Source: Mogibacterium kristiansenii
GTDB lineage: Bacteria > Bacillota > Clostridia > Peptostreptococcales > Anaerovoracaceae
Reading direction: 5' to 3'
Length of the DNA stretch: 40,552 nt
NCBI RefSeq assembly: GCF_009695905.1
Contig: NZ_VUNA01000017.1
Location: 1 to 40,552, forward strand
Positions within the stretch are counted from its first letter, which is position 1. The number at the start of each line of letters is the position of its first letter. Shown here one piece after another: positions 8,322-16,851 of this stretch. The position numbers and the translations under genes were made by a program. The notes under the pieces were generated by a model, which did no database searches, was not told the DNA's origin, and worked only from the letters and a program-made list of their open reading frames with translations.

Positions 8322-10054
8322 TCAAAAAGTTAATGCAAAGCATCCGGGACTACAAGCGGCCGGCCATTGAGACGCCGGTGTTTGTGGGAATCGAGGTGCT
8401 GTTTGAATGTGCTTTGCCGTTCGTGATGGCCCAGCTCATCAACCACATGACCGGAGAATCCATGGATCCGATTGTGAAATACGGAAGCATCCTGTTGGTG
8501 ATGGCCATGCTGTCCCTGCTTTTCGGCGTTTTGGCAGCGAGAAAAGCCGCTACAGCCGGCGCGGGATTCGCGAAGAACCTGAGACACGATATTTTCTATG
8601 CGATTCAGGACTTCTCTTTCGCAGATGTGGACCGATTCTCCTCTTCATCGCTGGTAACTCGGCTCACCACCGACGTCACCAACGTGCAGAACGCCTTTCA
8701 GATGATGATTCGAATTGCGGTACGGACTCCGCTGATGATGGTGTTCTCTCTGGCAATGAGTTTCTCCATCAATCCGAGAATGGCGCTGCTGTTCTTCTGT
8801 GTGATGCCGGTCATCGCCATCGCGCTGATCTGGATGATACGCACCGCCATGCCGATTTTCCGACGGATTTTCAAGAAATACGATGCCCTGAACAACTCCG
8901 TGCAGGAGAACATCGCCGGCATCCGAGTGGTAAAATCCTTCGTCCGGGAGGAGTACGAGCGGGAGAAATTCTACCGGGCATCCGATGAAGTGAGAAAGGA
9001 TTTCACCCATGTAGAGCGTATCCTGGCCCTGAACAGCCCGGTGATGAGCTTCTGCATGTCCGCCTCCATGCTGCTCATCAGCTTCTTCGGTGCAAAAACC
9101 ATCGTGAACAGCCACGGAACCAGCCTGAACACCGGAGACCTGTCCGCCCTGATTTCCTACGGCGTGCAGCTGCTCATGTCCATCATGATGCTGTCCATGG
9201 TGTTCGTCATGCTCACCATGGCACAGGAATCCGCGCGAAGAATCACGGAAGTGCTGAACTACGAGAACACCTTGCACTCCCCGGAAAACCCGGTGATGGA
9301 AGTGGCCGACGGAAGCGTGGACTTCAACCATGTTTCTTTTAAGTACAATGAAAAAAGCAAGCGGAATGCCCTGACGGATATCGACCTCCATATCGAATCC
9401 GGCGAGACCGTGGGCATCATCGGGGGAACCGGTTCCTCCAAAAGCTCCCTGGTGCAGCTGATTCCGAGACTCTATGACGTGACGGAGGGCTCCGTGGAAG
9501 TGGGCGGCATCGACGTGCGGAACTACGATGTGGACACCCTGCGGGACGCGGTGGCTGTGGTGCTTCAGAAGAACGTGCTGTTCTCCGGCACCATCAAAGA
9601 CAACATGCGCTGGGGCAACAAGAACGCCACGGACGAGGAAATTGTGGAAGCTTGCAAGCTGGCTCAGGCGGACGAGTTCGTCTCCAAATTCCCGGACGGC
9701 TACGACACCTACATCGAGCAGGGCGGAACCAACGTGTCCGGCGGCCAGAAGCAGCGTCTGTGCATCGCCCGGGCGCTCCTGAAAAATCCAAAGGTGCTGA
9801 TCCTGGACGACTCCACCTCCGCGGTGGACACCAAGACCGACGCCCTCATCCGTCAGGCTTTCATGGATAAGATTCCGAATACCACAAAAATAATTATCGC
9901 TCAGCGAATTTCGTCCGTTCAGGACGCGGATCAGATTCTGGTGATGGACGGCGGCCGCGTGGTAGAACAGGGAAATCACGAGAGCCTCATCGCTAAGAAC
10001 GGAATTTACCGGGAAATCTATGATTCCCAGACCAAAGGAAAGGAGGAAGAATAA
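8318..10054 (+). CDS. ABC exporter half-transporter with degenerate ATPase site (BmrC/TM287-like)
   Basis: A protein of 578 residues: six transmembrane helices (about 15-300) and a C-terminal ATPase domain. The Walker A is GGTGSSKS (369-376), where Ser replaces the usual Gly. The signature is VSGGQ. The Walker B ends LILDDS, with Asp (D498) where the catalytic Glu should be, and the switch His is Gln (Q529, IAQR). In heterodimeric exporters such as TM287/288 and BmrCD these changes mark the partner that contributes the degenerate ATP site. It overlaps the MarR gene by 4 bp and the next exporter gene by 1 bp. Likely substrates are drugs, lipids or peptides; the sequence does not tell which. 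Confidence 0.93.
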   Translation: MIKKLMQSIRDYKRPAIETPVFVGIEVLFECALPFVMAQLINHMTGESMDPIVKYGSILLVMAMLSLLFGVLAARKAATAGAGFAKNLRHDIFYAIQDFSFADVDRFSSSSLVTRLTTDVTNVQNAFQMMIRIAVRTPLMMVFSLAMSFSINPRMALLFFCVMPVIAIALIWMIRTAMPIFRRIFKKYDALNNSVQENIAGIRVVKSFVREEYEREKFYRASDEVRKDFTHVERILALNSPVMSFCMSASMLLISFFGAKTIVNSHGTSLNTGDLSALISYGVQLLMSIMMLSMVFVMLTMAQESARRITEVLNYENTLHSPENPVMEVADGSVDFNHVSFKYNEKSKRNALTDIDLHIESGETVGIIGGTGSSKSSLVQLIPRLYDVTEGSVEVGGIDVRNYDVDTLRDAVAVVLQKNVLFSGTIKDNMRWGNKNATDEEIVEACKLAQADEFVSKFPDGYDTYIEQGGTNVSGGQKQRLCIARALLKNPKVLILDDSTSAVDTKTDALIRQAFMDKIPNTTKIIIAQRISSVQDADQILVMDGGRVVEQGNHESLIAKNGIYREIYDSQTKGKEEE

Positions 10055-11973
10055 TGCCGAGACCAAGAAGAGGACAACCCGTTGGCGAAATTCGCCCGGG
10101 AACGATGAAACGTTTTATCAAATACCTGACCGACCATTATAAAGGCCGGCTGCTGGTGGTGCTGGTGTGCATTATTTTATCCGCCATCTCCATGTCCTTC
10201 TCCAACGTATTCCTGCAGCAGCTGATCGATCAAGTCATCCTGCCGGGAATGAAGGTGGGCATGGAGTCGGTACAGGCCAAATTCCTCCGCATCATCGGAA
10301 CCATGGGCGTGTTCTACCTGGTGGGCATGGCCACTTCCGCCATCTACACCCAAATTATGGCGGGAGTCACCCAGGGAACCCTGAAAAACCTGCGGGATGA
10401 GATGTTCGACGCCATGGAGAAGCTGCCGATTAAGTACTTCGACACCCACGCCCACGGCGATATCATGAGTACCTACACCAACGACGTGGATGCCATTCGG
10501 CAGATGATCGGCCAGAGCACGCCGACCTTGATTCAGACCGGCCTGTCCGTACTCACCATCGTGTTCATGATGCTCCGGTACAGTCTGTGGCTGACGCTGG
10601 TTGTTTTTGCCGTAATTCTCCTGATGTTCCGGGTGACGAAAAAGCTGGGGAAGGAGAGTTCGGTGTACATGATGCGCCAGCAGAAATCTCTGGCCAAGGA
10701 AGAGGGCTTTATCGAGGAAATGATGAAGGGCCAGAAGGTGGTGAAGGTGTTCACCCACGAGGAAGAGAGCAAGAAGGAATTCGACGTGCTGAACGAGCAG
10801 CTTTTCCAAGACAGCGCCCGGGCCAATGCGGCCGGCAACGTGCTGATGCCGATTCTGGGAAATATCGGGAACATCCTGTACGTGCTGCTGGCGCTGGTGG
10901 GCGGACTGCTGGTGGTCTTTGGGGCGACCAACGTGAGCCTGCGGGGATTCCGGCCCATTACCATCGGTATTATCGTGTCCTTCCTGGGCATGTCCCGCCA
11001 GCTGTCTCAGACCATCGGTCAGATGTCGGCCCAGGTGCCGATGATTTCCATGGCTTTAGCCGGTGCGGGCCGGGTGTTCCGGCTCATCGATGAAAAGCCG
11101 GAGAAAGATGAGGGTTACGTGCACCTGGTGAACGTGGTAAAAAAAGAGGACGGAAGCTTCAAGGAGACCGACCGGAATACGGAGATGTGGGCCTGGAAAC
11201 GCATGACTCCGGGTTACGCGGAACCCCAGTACATAGAAGTAAAAGGCGACGTGCGCCTGCAAGATGTGGACTTCGGATACACTCCGGAGAAACAGGTGCT
11301 CCACGACGTAAGCCTGTTCGCGAAACCGGGTCAGAAAATTGCTTTTGTAGGTGCTACGGGTGCGGGCAAAACCACCATCACCAATCTGATCAACCGGTTC
11401 TACGACATCGCGGACGGCAAAATCCGTTACGACGGAATCAACATCAACCACATCTGCAAACCGGATCTTCGCCGTTCCCTGGGCATCGTGCTCCAGGACG
11501 TGAACCTGTTCACCGGAACGGTGATGGACAATATCCGATACGGACGGCTGGATGCCACCGATGAGGAGTGCATGGAAGCGGCCCGCTTGGCCAATGCGGA
11601 TGATTTCATCACCCGCCTGCCGGAGGGATACAACACCATGCTCACCGGCAACGGCGCCCAGCTCTCCCAGGGCCAGCGCCAGCTGATTTCCATCGCCCGG
11701 GCGGCGGTGGCGGATCCGCCGGTGATGATCCTGGACGAGGCCACCAGCTCCATCGATACCCGAACAGAGGCTTTGGTGCAGAAGGGCATGGACAACCTGA
11801 TGAAGGGCCGGACCGTGTTCGTCATCGCCCATCGTCTGTCCACGGTCCGGAACTCCGACGCCATCATGGTGCTGGATCAGGGCCGGATTATCGAGCGGGG
11901 GGATCACGACGAGCTTATCGCCCAGAAGGGCACCTACTACCAGCTGTACACCGGTGCCTTTGAGTTGGAATAG
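10054..11973 (+). CDS. ABC exporter half-transporter with consensus ATPase site (BmrD/TM288-like)
   Basis: A protein of 639 residues; the ATG shares its A with the upstream TAA (TAATG). Six transmembrane helices (about 30-345), then an insertion of about 50 residues (about 352-400, rich in Lys, Asp and Trp) before the ATPase domain. The motifs are canonical: Walker A GATGAGKT (433-440), Walker B ending LDEA with E562, and switch His H593 (IAHR). The signature is LSQGQ, as is usual in this partner. It complements the degenerate site of the upstream subunit, so the two should form one heterodimeric type IV exporter. A hairpin terminator follows. Confidence 0.94.
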   Translation: MPRPRRGQPVGEIRPGTMKRFIKYLTDHYKGRLLVVLVCIILSAISMSFSNVFLQQLIDQVILPGMKVGMESVQAKFLRIIGTMGVFYLVGMATSAIYTQIMAGVTQGTLKNLRDEMFDAMEKLPIKYFDTHAHGDIMSTYTNDVDAIRQMIGQSTPTLIQTGLSVLTIVFMMLRYSLWLTLVVFAVILLMFRVTKKLGKESSVYMMRQQKSLAKEEGFIEEMMKGQKVVKVFTHEEESKKEFDVLNEQLFQDSARANAAGNVLMPILGNIGNILYVLLALVGGLLVVFGATNVSLRGFRPITIGIIVSFLGMSRQLSQTIGQMSAQVPMISMALAGAGRVFRLIDEKPEKDEGYVHLVNVVKKEDGSFKETDRNTEMWAWKRMTPGYAEPQYIEVKGDVRLQDVDFGYTPEKQVLHDVSLFAKPGQKIAFVGATGAGKTTITNLINRFYDIADGKIRYDGININHICKPDLRRSLGIVLQDVNLFTGTVMDNIRYGRLDATDEECMEAARLANADDFITRLPEGYNTMLTGNGAQLSQGQRQLISIARAAVADPPVMILDEATSSIDTRTEALVQKGMDNLMKGRTVFVIAHRLSTVRNSDAIMVLDQGRIIERGDHDELIAQKGTYYQLYTGAFELE

Positions 11974-11997
11974 TTAACCAATATTCGACGCGAATTG

Positions 11998-12045
11998 AAA
12001 AGTGATGCACGGAAGGCCTCACCGGCCTTCGTGCATCACTTTTTA
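11998..12045 (+). terminator. Terminator of the MarR-ABC operon
   Basis: A long stem with one bulged G: AGTGATGCAC/GTGCATCACT outside and GAAGGCC/GGCCTTC inside, around TCACC, followed by TTTTTATC. It belongs to the GTGATGCA hairpin family also seen at 4973-5258. Confidence 0.85.
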
Positions 12046-12630
12046 TCATTTTTGAAAAGAAGAGAATTGGCTGAATTGACGACGAACGACTTAGATTCTT
12101 CCTTTCGTCGTCAATTCTAATTACATTCTCATGCAAATGACTCTAATCTGCATTCAGATTACAAAAAATTGACGACAGCCCCTTGGGTGGGGACAGTCTG
12201 TCGTCAATCTAATATTTTCCCCACGCTACTATTTCTAATCCTTTTTCTGACCAGGAACAAAAACCCTTCTTCCAACCTTGTTTTCTTGCTTTTTTAACCT
12301 CATCTTACCGTTTCCACCCGGCATTCTCCTCTAATCTACCCGGCGGGCGCGGGGAAATTGACGACGAAACCACGGGGTGGGGTATTTCGTCGTCAATTAT
12401 TCCGAATTCCTAGAAAAGTCATAGAATTAGAAATGAAAAAACGGAATCTCCCGGCGCGGGGCTGTCCAAGTTGGCGCCTGGCTCCTCGCAAAGCCATTGT
12501 CTTCCGTCGGGTCACACCAACACCGGCGCCTTGGCCCCGGAAGACGTGGTGCTCGGCGACGAAGGAATAAGGGTTTGCGGTGAGCGACGCACCACGTCCG
12601 GCTGGTCGGCCCGCGCCGGGCTCTTTTTGC
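12046..12630. repeat. Gene-free region with dispersed hairpins and a solo array unit
   Basis: Three members of the ATTGACGAC hairpin family lie here: arms 12073-12086/12104-12117 (14 bp), 12168-12178/12198-12208 (11 bp) and 12356-12369/12385-12398 (14 bp). A small hairpin TAATCTG/CAGATTA is at 12144-12161. Between about 12220 and 12345 the + strand is strongly pyrimidine-rich, with no gene. A solo 56-bp unit of the tandem hairpin superfamily is at 12543-12598. I see no coding sequence; short open frames here have no ribosome site. Confidence 0.7.
12543..12598 (+). repeat. Solo 56-bp hairpin unit of the array superfamily
   Basis: Arms GACGTGGTGC and GCACCACGTC surround a loop with the core GACGAAGGAATAAGGG. 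Length and arms equal those of arrays A and B, but it stands alone about 220 bp upstream of the EEP gene. Confidence 0.9.
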
Positions 12631-12638
12631 GGTTATGC

Positions 12639-12667
12639 TTTTCATCAATTTACAAAAAAGGTATAAT
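12639..12667 (+). promoter_or_regulatory. Promoter of the EEP-family gene
   Basis: A perfect -10 box TATAAT (12662-12667) with TTTTCA (12639-12644) 17 bp upstream as a weak -35. It lies 95 bp before the ATG at 12762. Confidence 0.6.
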
Positions 12668-12761
12668 GAAGTGGCCCGATTGGCGAGGGGCCGATTCGGA
12701 CGAAGGAAAGGGACGAGAAGTAAGCAATTTATAACTGGGGGATAATGATAGGAGAAAGAAC

Positions 12762-13835
12762 ATGCTTAACAAAATCGCTCGTTTAGTGGGCGCCTTCTGC
12801 ATCACGCTGGTGGTTCTGCTGCTGATGCTGTTCATCGTGCTGACGGCAATGGAATATCGGCCGGAAAGCACGGAGAAGGTAAGAATCGACAGTCTGGCAG
12901 AGGATACCTTTGGTTCCCCGGAGGTGGGATCCACCATCAAGGTGATGAGCTGGAACATCGGCTACGGCGCTTTGGGAGACAATGCGGATTTCTTTATGGA
13001 CGGCGGAAGTCAGGTGACTACCGCTTCTGCAGAGCGGGTGCAGGAAAACATGCAGGGAATCATCGATGAACTGAAAAGCCAGAAGGCGGATGTGATGTTC
13101 CTGCAGGAAGTGGATCGTTTTTCCACCCGTGCCCATCATACCGATGAGCAGCAGGACATTGCGGAATCCATGGATGGATACCAGTCTACTTTTGCCAATA
13201 ACTTTAAGGTGAGATACGTGCCGTATCCGTGGCCGCCGATTGGTCGCGTGGACAGTGGCATCATGACCTTGTCTCGGTTCACTCAGTCCGATTCCACCCG
13301 AATCAGCCTGCCGTGCCCGTTTGAATGGCCGGTGCGCATCGCGAACCTGAAGCGCTGCCTGATGGTGAACCGGGTACCGATTGCGGGAACCAAGAAAGAG
13401 CTGGTGATGATCAACCTGCACCTGGAAGCTTACGACAACGGCGAGGGCAAGGTGAAGCAGACCCGGGCCCTGCTGAAGGTGATGGAAGAAGAACAGAAGA
13501 AGGGCAATTACGTGATTGCCGGGGGAGACTTCAACCAGACCTTCTCCAACGTGGACATCGGAAAATATCCGAGCAGTGAGGATATTTGGACACCGGGCAA
13601 GATTGACGCAAAGGATTTCGGCAAGGACTGGAACCTCCTGATGGACAACAGCAATCCGACCTGCCGTTCCCTGGACAAGGTCTACAAGAACGCGGACAAA
13701 AAGGACTGCTACTACTACATGCTGGACGGTTTTATCCTGTCCAAGAATCTGCAGGTGGATTCCATAAAAACAGAGAATCTCAACTTCAAGAATTCCGACC
13801 ACAACCCGGTAATTCTGAAGGCCACATTGAGTTAG
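12762..13835 (+). CDS. Membrane-anchored endonuclease/exonuclease/phosphatase-family hydrolase
   Basis: A protein of 357 residues. One N-terminal membrane helix (about 8-30) would place the catalytic domain outside the membrane. The EEP-fold metal and catalytic motifs appear in order: MSWNIGYG, FLQEVD, INLHLEA, GGDFNQ and a final SDHNPV. The family includes phosphodiesterases and nucleases with a metal-dependent Asp/His mechanism; the substrate cannot be told here. The ribosome site TAGGAG precedes the ATG. It is transcribed alone, convergent with cvpA. Confidence 0.85.
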   Translation: MLNKIARLVGAFCITLVVLLLMLFIVLTAMEYRPESTEKVRIDSLAEDTFGSPEVGSTIKVMSWNIGYGALGDNADFFMDGGSQVTTASAERVQENMQGIIDELKSQKADVMFLQEVDRFSTRAHHTDEQQDIAESMDGYQSTFANNFKVRYVPYPWPPIGRVDSGIMTLSRFTQSDSTRISLPCPFEWPVRIANLKRCLMVNRVPIAGTKKELVMINLHLEAYDNGEGKVKQTRALLKVMEEEQKKGNYVIAGGDFNQTFSNVDIGKYPSSEDIWTPGKIDAKDFGKDWNLLMDNSNPTCRSLDKVYKNADKKDCYYYMLDGFILSKNLQVDSIKTENLNFKNSDHNPVILKATLS

Positions 13836-13844
13836 TGGAACGAA

Positions 13845-13873
13845 AAAAGCGGCGCCCGAAGGGGCGCCGCCGT
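13845..13873 (-). terminator. Terminator of cvpA
   Basis: An 8-bp GC stem CGGCGCCC/GGGCGCCG with loop GAAG. On the minus strand it is followed by CTTTTTT, so it terminates cvpA; it may also slow transcription from the convergent EEP gene. Confidence 0.8.
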
Positions 13874-13881
13874 GTATACGC

Positions 13882-14514
13882 TTACAGCGAGAATTTTTTC
13901 AGCAGTAAAAGCAGCGGATTGATGTCGTAGAGGGGACCGGCGATATAGGAGCTGTTCAGCTGTTCATTGATGGCTTGAATCCGATCCGGGAGGAAGATGC
14001 CCGCCAGAGGAAACATAAAGGCCAGGAACAGAAAGACGAACAGGGTTCCCTTCAGCACGCCCACCGCAAAACCGGCAAACGAATCGGTGCTGCCGATGAC
14101 GGTGCCTTTCTTCCGAGCGATGTGAAGCCGCCGACGAAGGAACAGGGAAATCAAGCTGACTCCGGTGGTGATTAGCAGGAAAGACAGCACGAGAACCGCG
14201 GTGGTCGTAAAATGGCTCACCTCAAAAGGAAGGTCCGAAACACCGAAGTTCTGAAGGGTGTCTTCCAAGGCCTTTGGAATAAAGTCCAGCAGGTTCACGG
14301 TGGAGCCTTGGAAAATGTTTTCCAGGCCCCGCTGCATGGAGGCCTGCAGGGGTGTTTTTCGAATCAGGGCGCTGAGGGGCCGGGTAAAGGTCGTCGCCAA
14401 AGCGATGCCGGCCACCATGGCGGCCAGCCGAATCAGGGACTCTCCCAATCCACGGGATTTTCCCCGAACGGCAAAAACTATAAAAATAAGAATCACAATT
14501 ATATCTAATATCAT
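13882..14514 (-). CDS. cvpA: CvpA-family membrane protein
   Basis: A protein of 210 residues with four hydrophobic segments (about 2-15, 25-45, 90-115 and 150-175). The N-terminus MILDIIVILIFIVFAVRGKS matches the CvpA pattern 'hydrophobic helix then G-x-x-x-G'. The family was named for colicin V production and is linked to envelope stability and stress tolerance. The open frame extends 30 codons upstream into the divergent kinase gene, but the ATG at 14514 is preferred because of its N-terminal pattern and because a TATAAT box lies only 6 nt upstream. No Shine-Dalgarno is present, so the mRNA is probably leaderless. Confidence 0.82.
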   Translation of the reverse strand: MILDIIVILIFIVFAVRGKSRGLGESLIRLAAMVAGIALATTFTRPLSALIRKTPLQASMQRGLENIFQGSTVNLLDFIPKALEDTLQNFGVSDLPFEVSHFTTTAVLVLSFLLITTGVSLISLFLRRRLHIARKKGTVIGSTDSFAGFAVGVLKGTLFVFLFLAFMFPLAGIFLPDRIQAINEQLNSSYIAGPLYDINPLLLLLKKFSL

Positions 14515-14548
14515 AGCTGTATTATACACAATCTGAGTGAGGAAACAA
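14514..14548 (-). promoter_or_regulatory. Probable leaderless promoter of cvpA
   Basis: On the minus strand TTGTTT (14548-14543) and TATAAT (14526-14521) are 16 bp apart, and the ATG of cvpA begins 6 nt after the -10 box, where transcription itself should start. The same 14520-14525 bases read TATTAT on the + strand, so the -10 region may be shared with the divergent kinase gene. Confidence 0.6.
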
Positions 14549-16083
14549 TGGAAAAGTATTGGAAATCTCCGGAAGAAAAGGAAGACAATTCCCTCTTCTA
14601 TCACATCGCCATAATGTGCGGAATCTTCGGCGGCACCTCCATGGTGGCGTACGCAGTTTCCTTGAAATTGATTTCCTCCGAAGCTACCATCATGCTGTAC
14701 CTGCTCTGCGTATTCCTGGTGGTGTGGCGCACCGGACGATTCAGCTTGGGGGTTATTACCTCAATCGGGTCCACCATGGTGTATTATTATTTCTTCGCAT
14801 CGCCCAAATTTTCCTATGATATGACTACCCCGCCCCGATACCTCCTCACCATGGGCATCATGATTTCGGTGGCACTGGTCACCAGCGGACTTATTTCCCA
14901 GGTTCGGCAGGAAGCCCTGATTGCCCGAGAGAAGGAGACCCTGACGGAACAACTGCTGCGATTGAACAACGACCTGGCCGGCGCAAAAAGCGCAGAAGCC
15001 ATCATCGGAATCGCTCTGTCTGCCATCAACGAGGGTGTCGGCTGTGCCGCCGGCTACGTGGCGTACGATTCCGGAGGCAAACCCGGAAGCAGATACGTCT
15101 TCCAGACTGTGGGATATCACACGGCACTCACCTGGTATCCAATGGAAGAAGATGAAAACGTACGGAATCGGATTCAGAATGGGAAAACGATTTTCGTACG
15201 GGGAAAACAATATTACGAATGGCCCTTGCGCGGCCATGCCGGTCTGATGGGAGCGATTCGAATTCGGTTGGAGGAACAAGAAAAACTGGACCGGACGCAG
15301 CTCCACCTTGTGCGCTCCATCATCGATAATATCGGGATGGCGTTGGACCGATTCCGCACCGCGGAACTGCGGATTCAGGCCCGGGAAGAGGCCACCCAGG
15401 AACGGTTCCGCTCCACATTGCTTCGTTCCATTTCCCACGATATCCGAACTCCGCTCACCAGCATTTCCGGCAACGCGGAGATGCTGATGAAAGCAACCAA
15501 GTCGGAAGATTACCGCTACCGCATGGCGAAGAACATCTACGACGATGCCCAGAATCTGTCGGGCATGGTGGAAAACGTGCTGGGCATCACCCGCCTGGAA
15601 AGCGGCGTGGAGATTAAGAAGGAAGTGGAAGTGGCGGAGGAAGTCATCGGTGCGGCGGTGCAGCTGACGGAGGTGCACCACCCGGAATACGATATCCAAG
15701 TATCCGTGCCGGAGGAAATCCTCATGGTCCCGATGGATGCATCCCTGATTCAGCAAGCCATCACCAACCTGCTGGAAAATGCCATTCACCACACCAAGAA
15801 AAAGGATGGGGTGGCAGTCATCCTGGAACGGAAGGGGAACGATGCGGTGTTCACCGTGCGGGACCGTGGAATGGGCATCAATCCGGAGCACTTGGACCGG
15901 CTCTTTGAACCGTTTTATCAGTCCAATCGAAGCGATCAGGTGGTGTATCGAGGTTTTGGGTTGGGCCTTTCCATCTGTAATTCCATCGTGAATGCCCACG
16001 GCGGCCGGATTCTGGCGAGAAACCGGAAAGATGCGTCCGGGGCGGAAATAATTTTTACGTTGCCTATGGAGGGAGAACAGTGA
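14548..16083 (+). CDS. KdpD-like sensor histidine kinase lacking the N-terminal KdpD/Usp domains
   Basis: A protein of 511 residues. Four close transmembrane helices (about 18-122) match the DUF4118 membrane domain of KdpD. A coiled linker, a GAF-like domain (about 150-275), the HisKA helix with phospho-acceptor H297 (SISHDIRTPL), and an HATPase domain with N box LLENAIHH, G1 DRGMGI and G2 GFGLGL follow. Full-length KdpD is about 900 residues and has a KdpD sensor and Usp domain at the N-terminus; both are absent. No kdpFABC genes are nearby, so a link to potassium is uncertain. The ribosome site TGAGG precedes the ATG. It overlaps the regulator gene by 4 bp. Confidence 0.9.
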   Translation: MEKYWKSPEEKEDNSLFYHIAIMCGIFGGTSMVAYAVSLKLISSEATIMLYLLCVFLVVWRTGRFSLGVITSIGSTMVYYYFFASPKFSYDMTTPPRYLLTMGIMISVALVTSGLISQVRQEALIAREKETLTEQLLRLNNDLAGAKSAEAIIGIALSAINEGVGCAAGYVAYDSGGKPGSRYVFQTVGYHTALTWYPMEEDENVRNRIQNGKTIFVRGKQYYEWPLRGHAGLMGAIRIRLEEQEKLDRTQLHLVRSIIDNIGMALDRFRTAELRIQAREEATQERFRSTLLRSISHDIRTPLTSISGNAEMLMKATKSEDYRYRMAKNIYDDAQNLSGMVENVLGITRLESGVEIKKEVEVAEEVIGAAVQLTEVHHPEYDIQVSVPEEILMVPMDASLIQQAITNLLENAIHHTKKKDGVAVILERKGNDAVFTVRDRGMGINPEHLDRLFEPFYQSNRSDQVVYRGFGLGLSICNSIVNAHGGRILARNRKDASGAEIIFTLPMEGEQ

Positions 16084-16778
16084 AACAGACAAAAGAACTT
16101 ATAATGATTGTGGAAGACGACCGGCAAATTCAGGATTTTATCGCCTACTCGCTGATGACAGCGGGATTCGGCGTGCTGACGGCCGGCGGTGTGGAAGAAG
16201 CGATGCGGAAGATGCGGTCCAAAAAACCGGACATCATGGTGCTGGATCTGGGCCTTCCGGACGGAGACGGGCTGGACCTGATTCGGCGGGTTCGGAAGTT
16301 TTCGGATATTCCGATTATCGTGGTGTCGGCACGAGATAAGGAAGAGGACAAAATCGAGGCTCTGGATCGGGGTGCAGAGGATTATATCACCAAGCCGTTC
16401 TCCGAGTCGGAGCTGATGGCACGGATTCGGGTGCTTCGGCGCCATCTGATTCGGGAAGAGCGAAACCGGATGGGGGCCGAGGTTTCGGTGCGGGGACTGA
16501 AGATTAATTTCGACGCGAAGGAAGTGACCCTGGATGGGAACCTTCTGCACGTCACTCCGCTGGAGTACCAGCTGCTGGAACTGCTGTTCCACAACATCGG
16601 AAAGGTGATTACCACCCGAACGCTGCTGGACGAGCTGTACGGTGTGAGCTACGGGGACAATACCCAGTCCCTACGGGCGCTGATGGCGGGGCTTCGCCGG
16701 AAAATCGAGAAGGTGCCGGGAAAGCCGCAGTACATCGTGACGGAAATCGGTGTGGGTTATCGCCTGAAGGATGAATAG
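16080..16778 (+). CDS. KdpE-like OmpR-family response regulator
   Basis: A protein of 232 residues starting with GTG, overlapping the kinase stop (GTGA) and preceded by GGAGG. The receiver domain has acidic residues in IVEDDR, phospho-acceptor D56 (VLDLGLPDGDG), the Ser of VVSARD and Lys of ITKPF. The C-terminal winged-helix domain (about 130-230) has TPLEYQLLELLFHN and VGVGYR-like motifs typical of OmpR/KdpE proteins. It should be phosphorylated by the upstream kinase. Confidence 0.92.
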   Translation: MKQTKELIMIVEDDRQIQDFIAYSLMTAGFGVLTAGGVEEAMRKMRSKKPDIMVLDLGLPDGDGLDLIRRVRKFSDIPIIVVSARDKEEDKIEALDRGAEDYITKPFSESELMARIRVLRRHLIREERNRMGAEVSVRGLKINFDAKEVTLDGNLLHVTPLEYQLLELLFHNIGKVITTRTLLDELYGVSYGDNTQSLRALMAGLRRKIEKVPGKPQYIVTEIGVGYRLKDE

Positions 16779-16851
16779 AACCTTGCCGATAATGCCGGAA
16801 ATAGTGTATTATTAAAGTATATTTTTATGGATGAGAAAGGAAAGCAGAGAA

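Noticed and set aside
12358-12734. Small + strand open frames before the EEP gene
   Set aside because: No ribosome sites, and they run through hairpin repeats and the solo array unit.
14515-14604. A 30-residue N-terminal extension of CvpA
   Set aside because: It lies inside the divergent kinase gene and upstream of the cvpA -10 box; the shorter start matches the family N-terminus.
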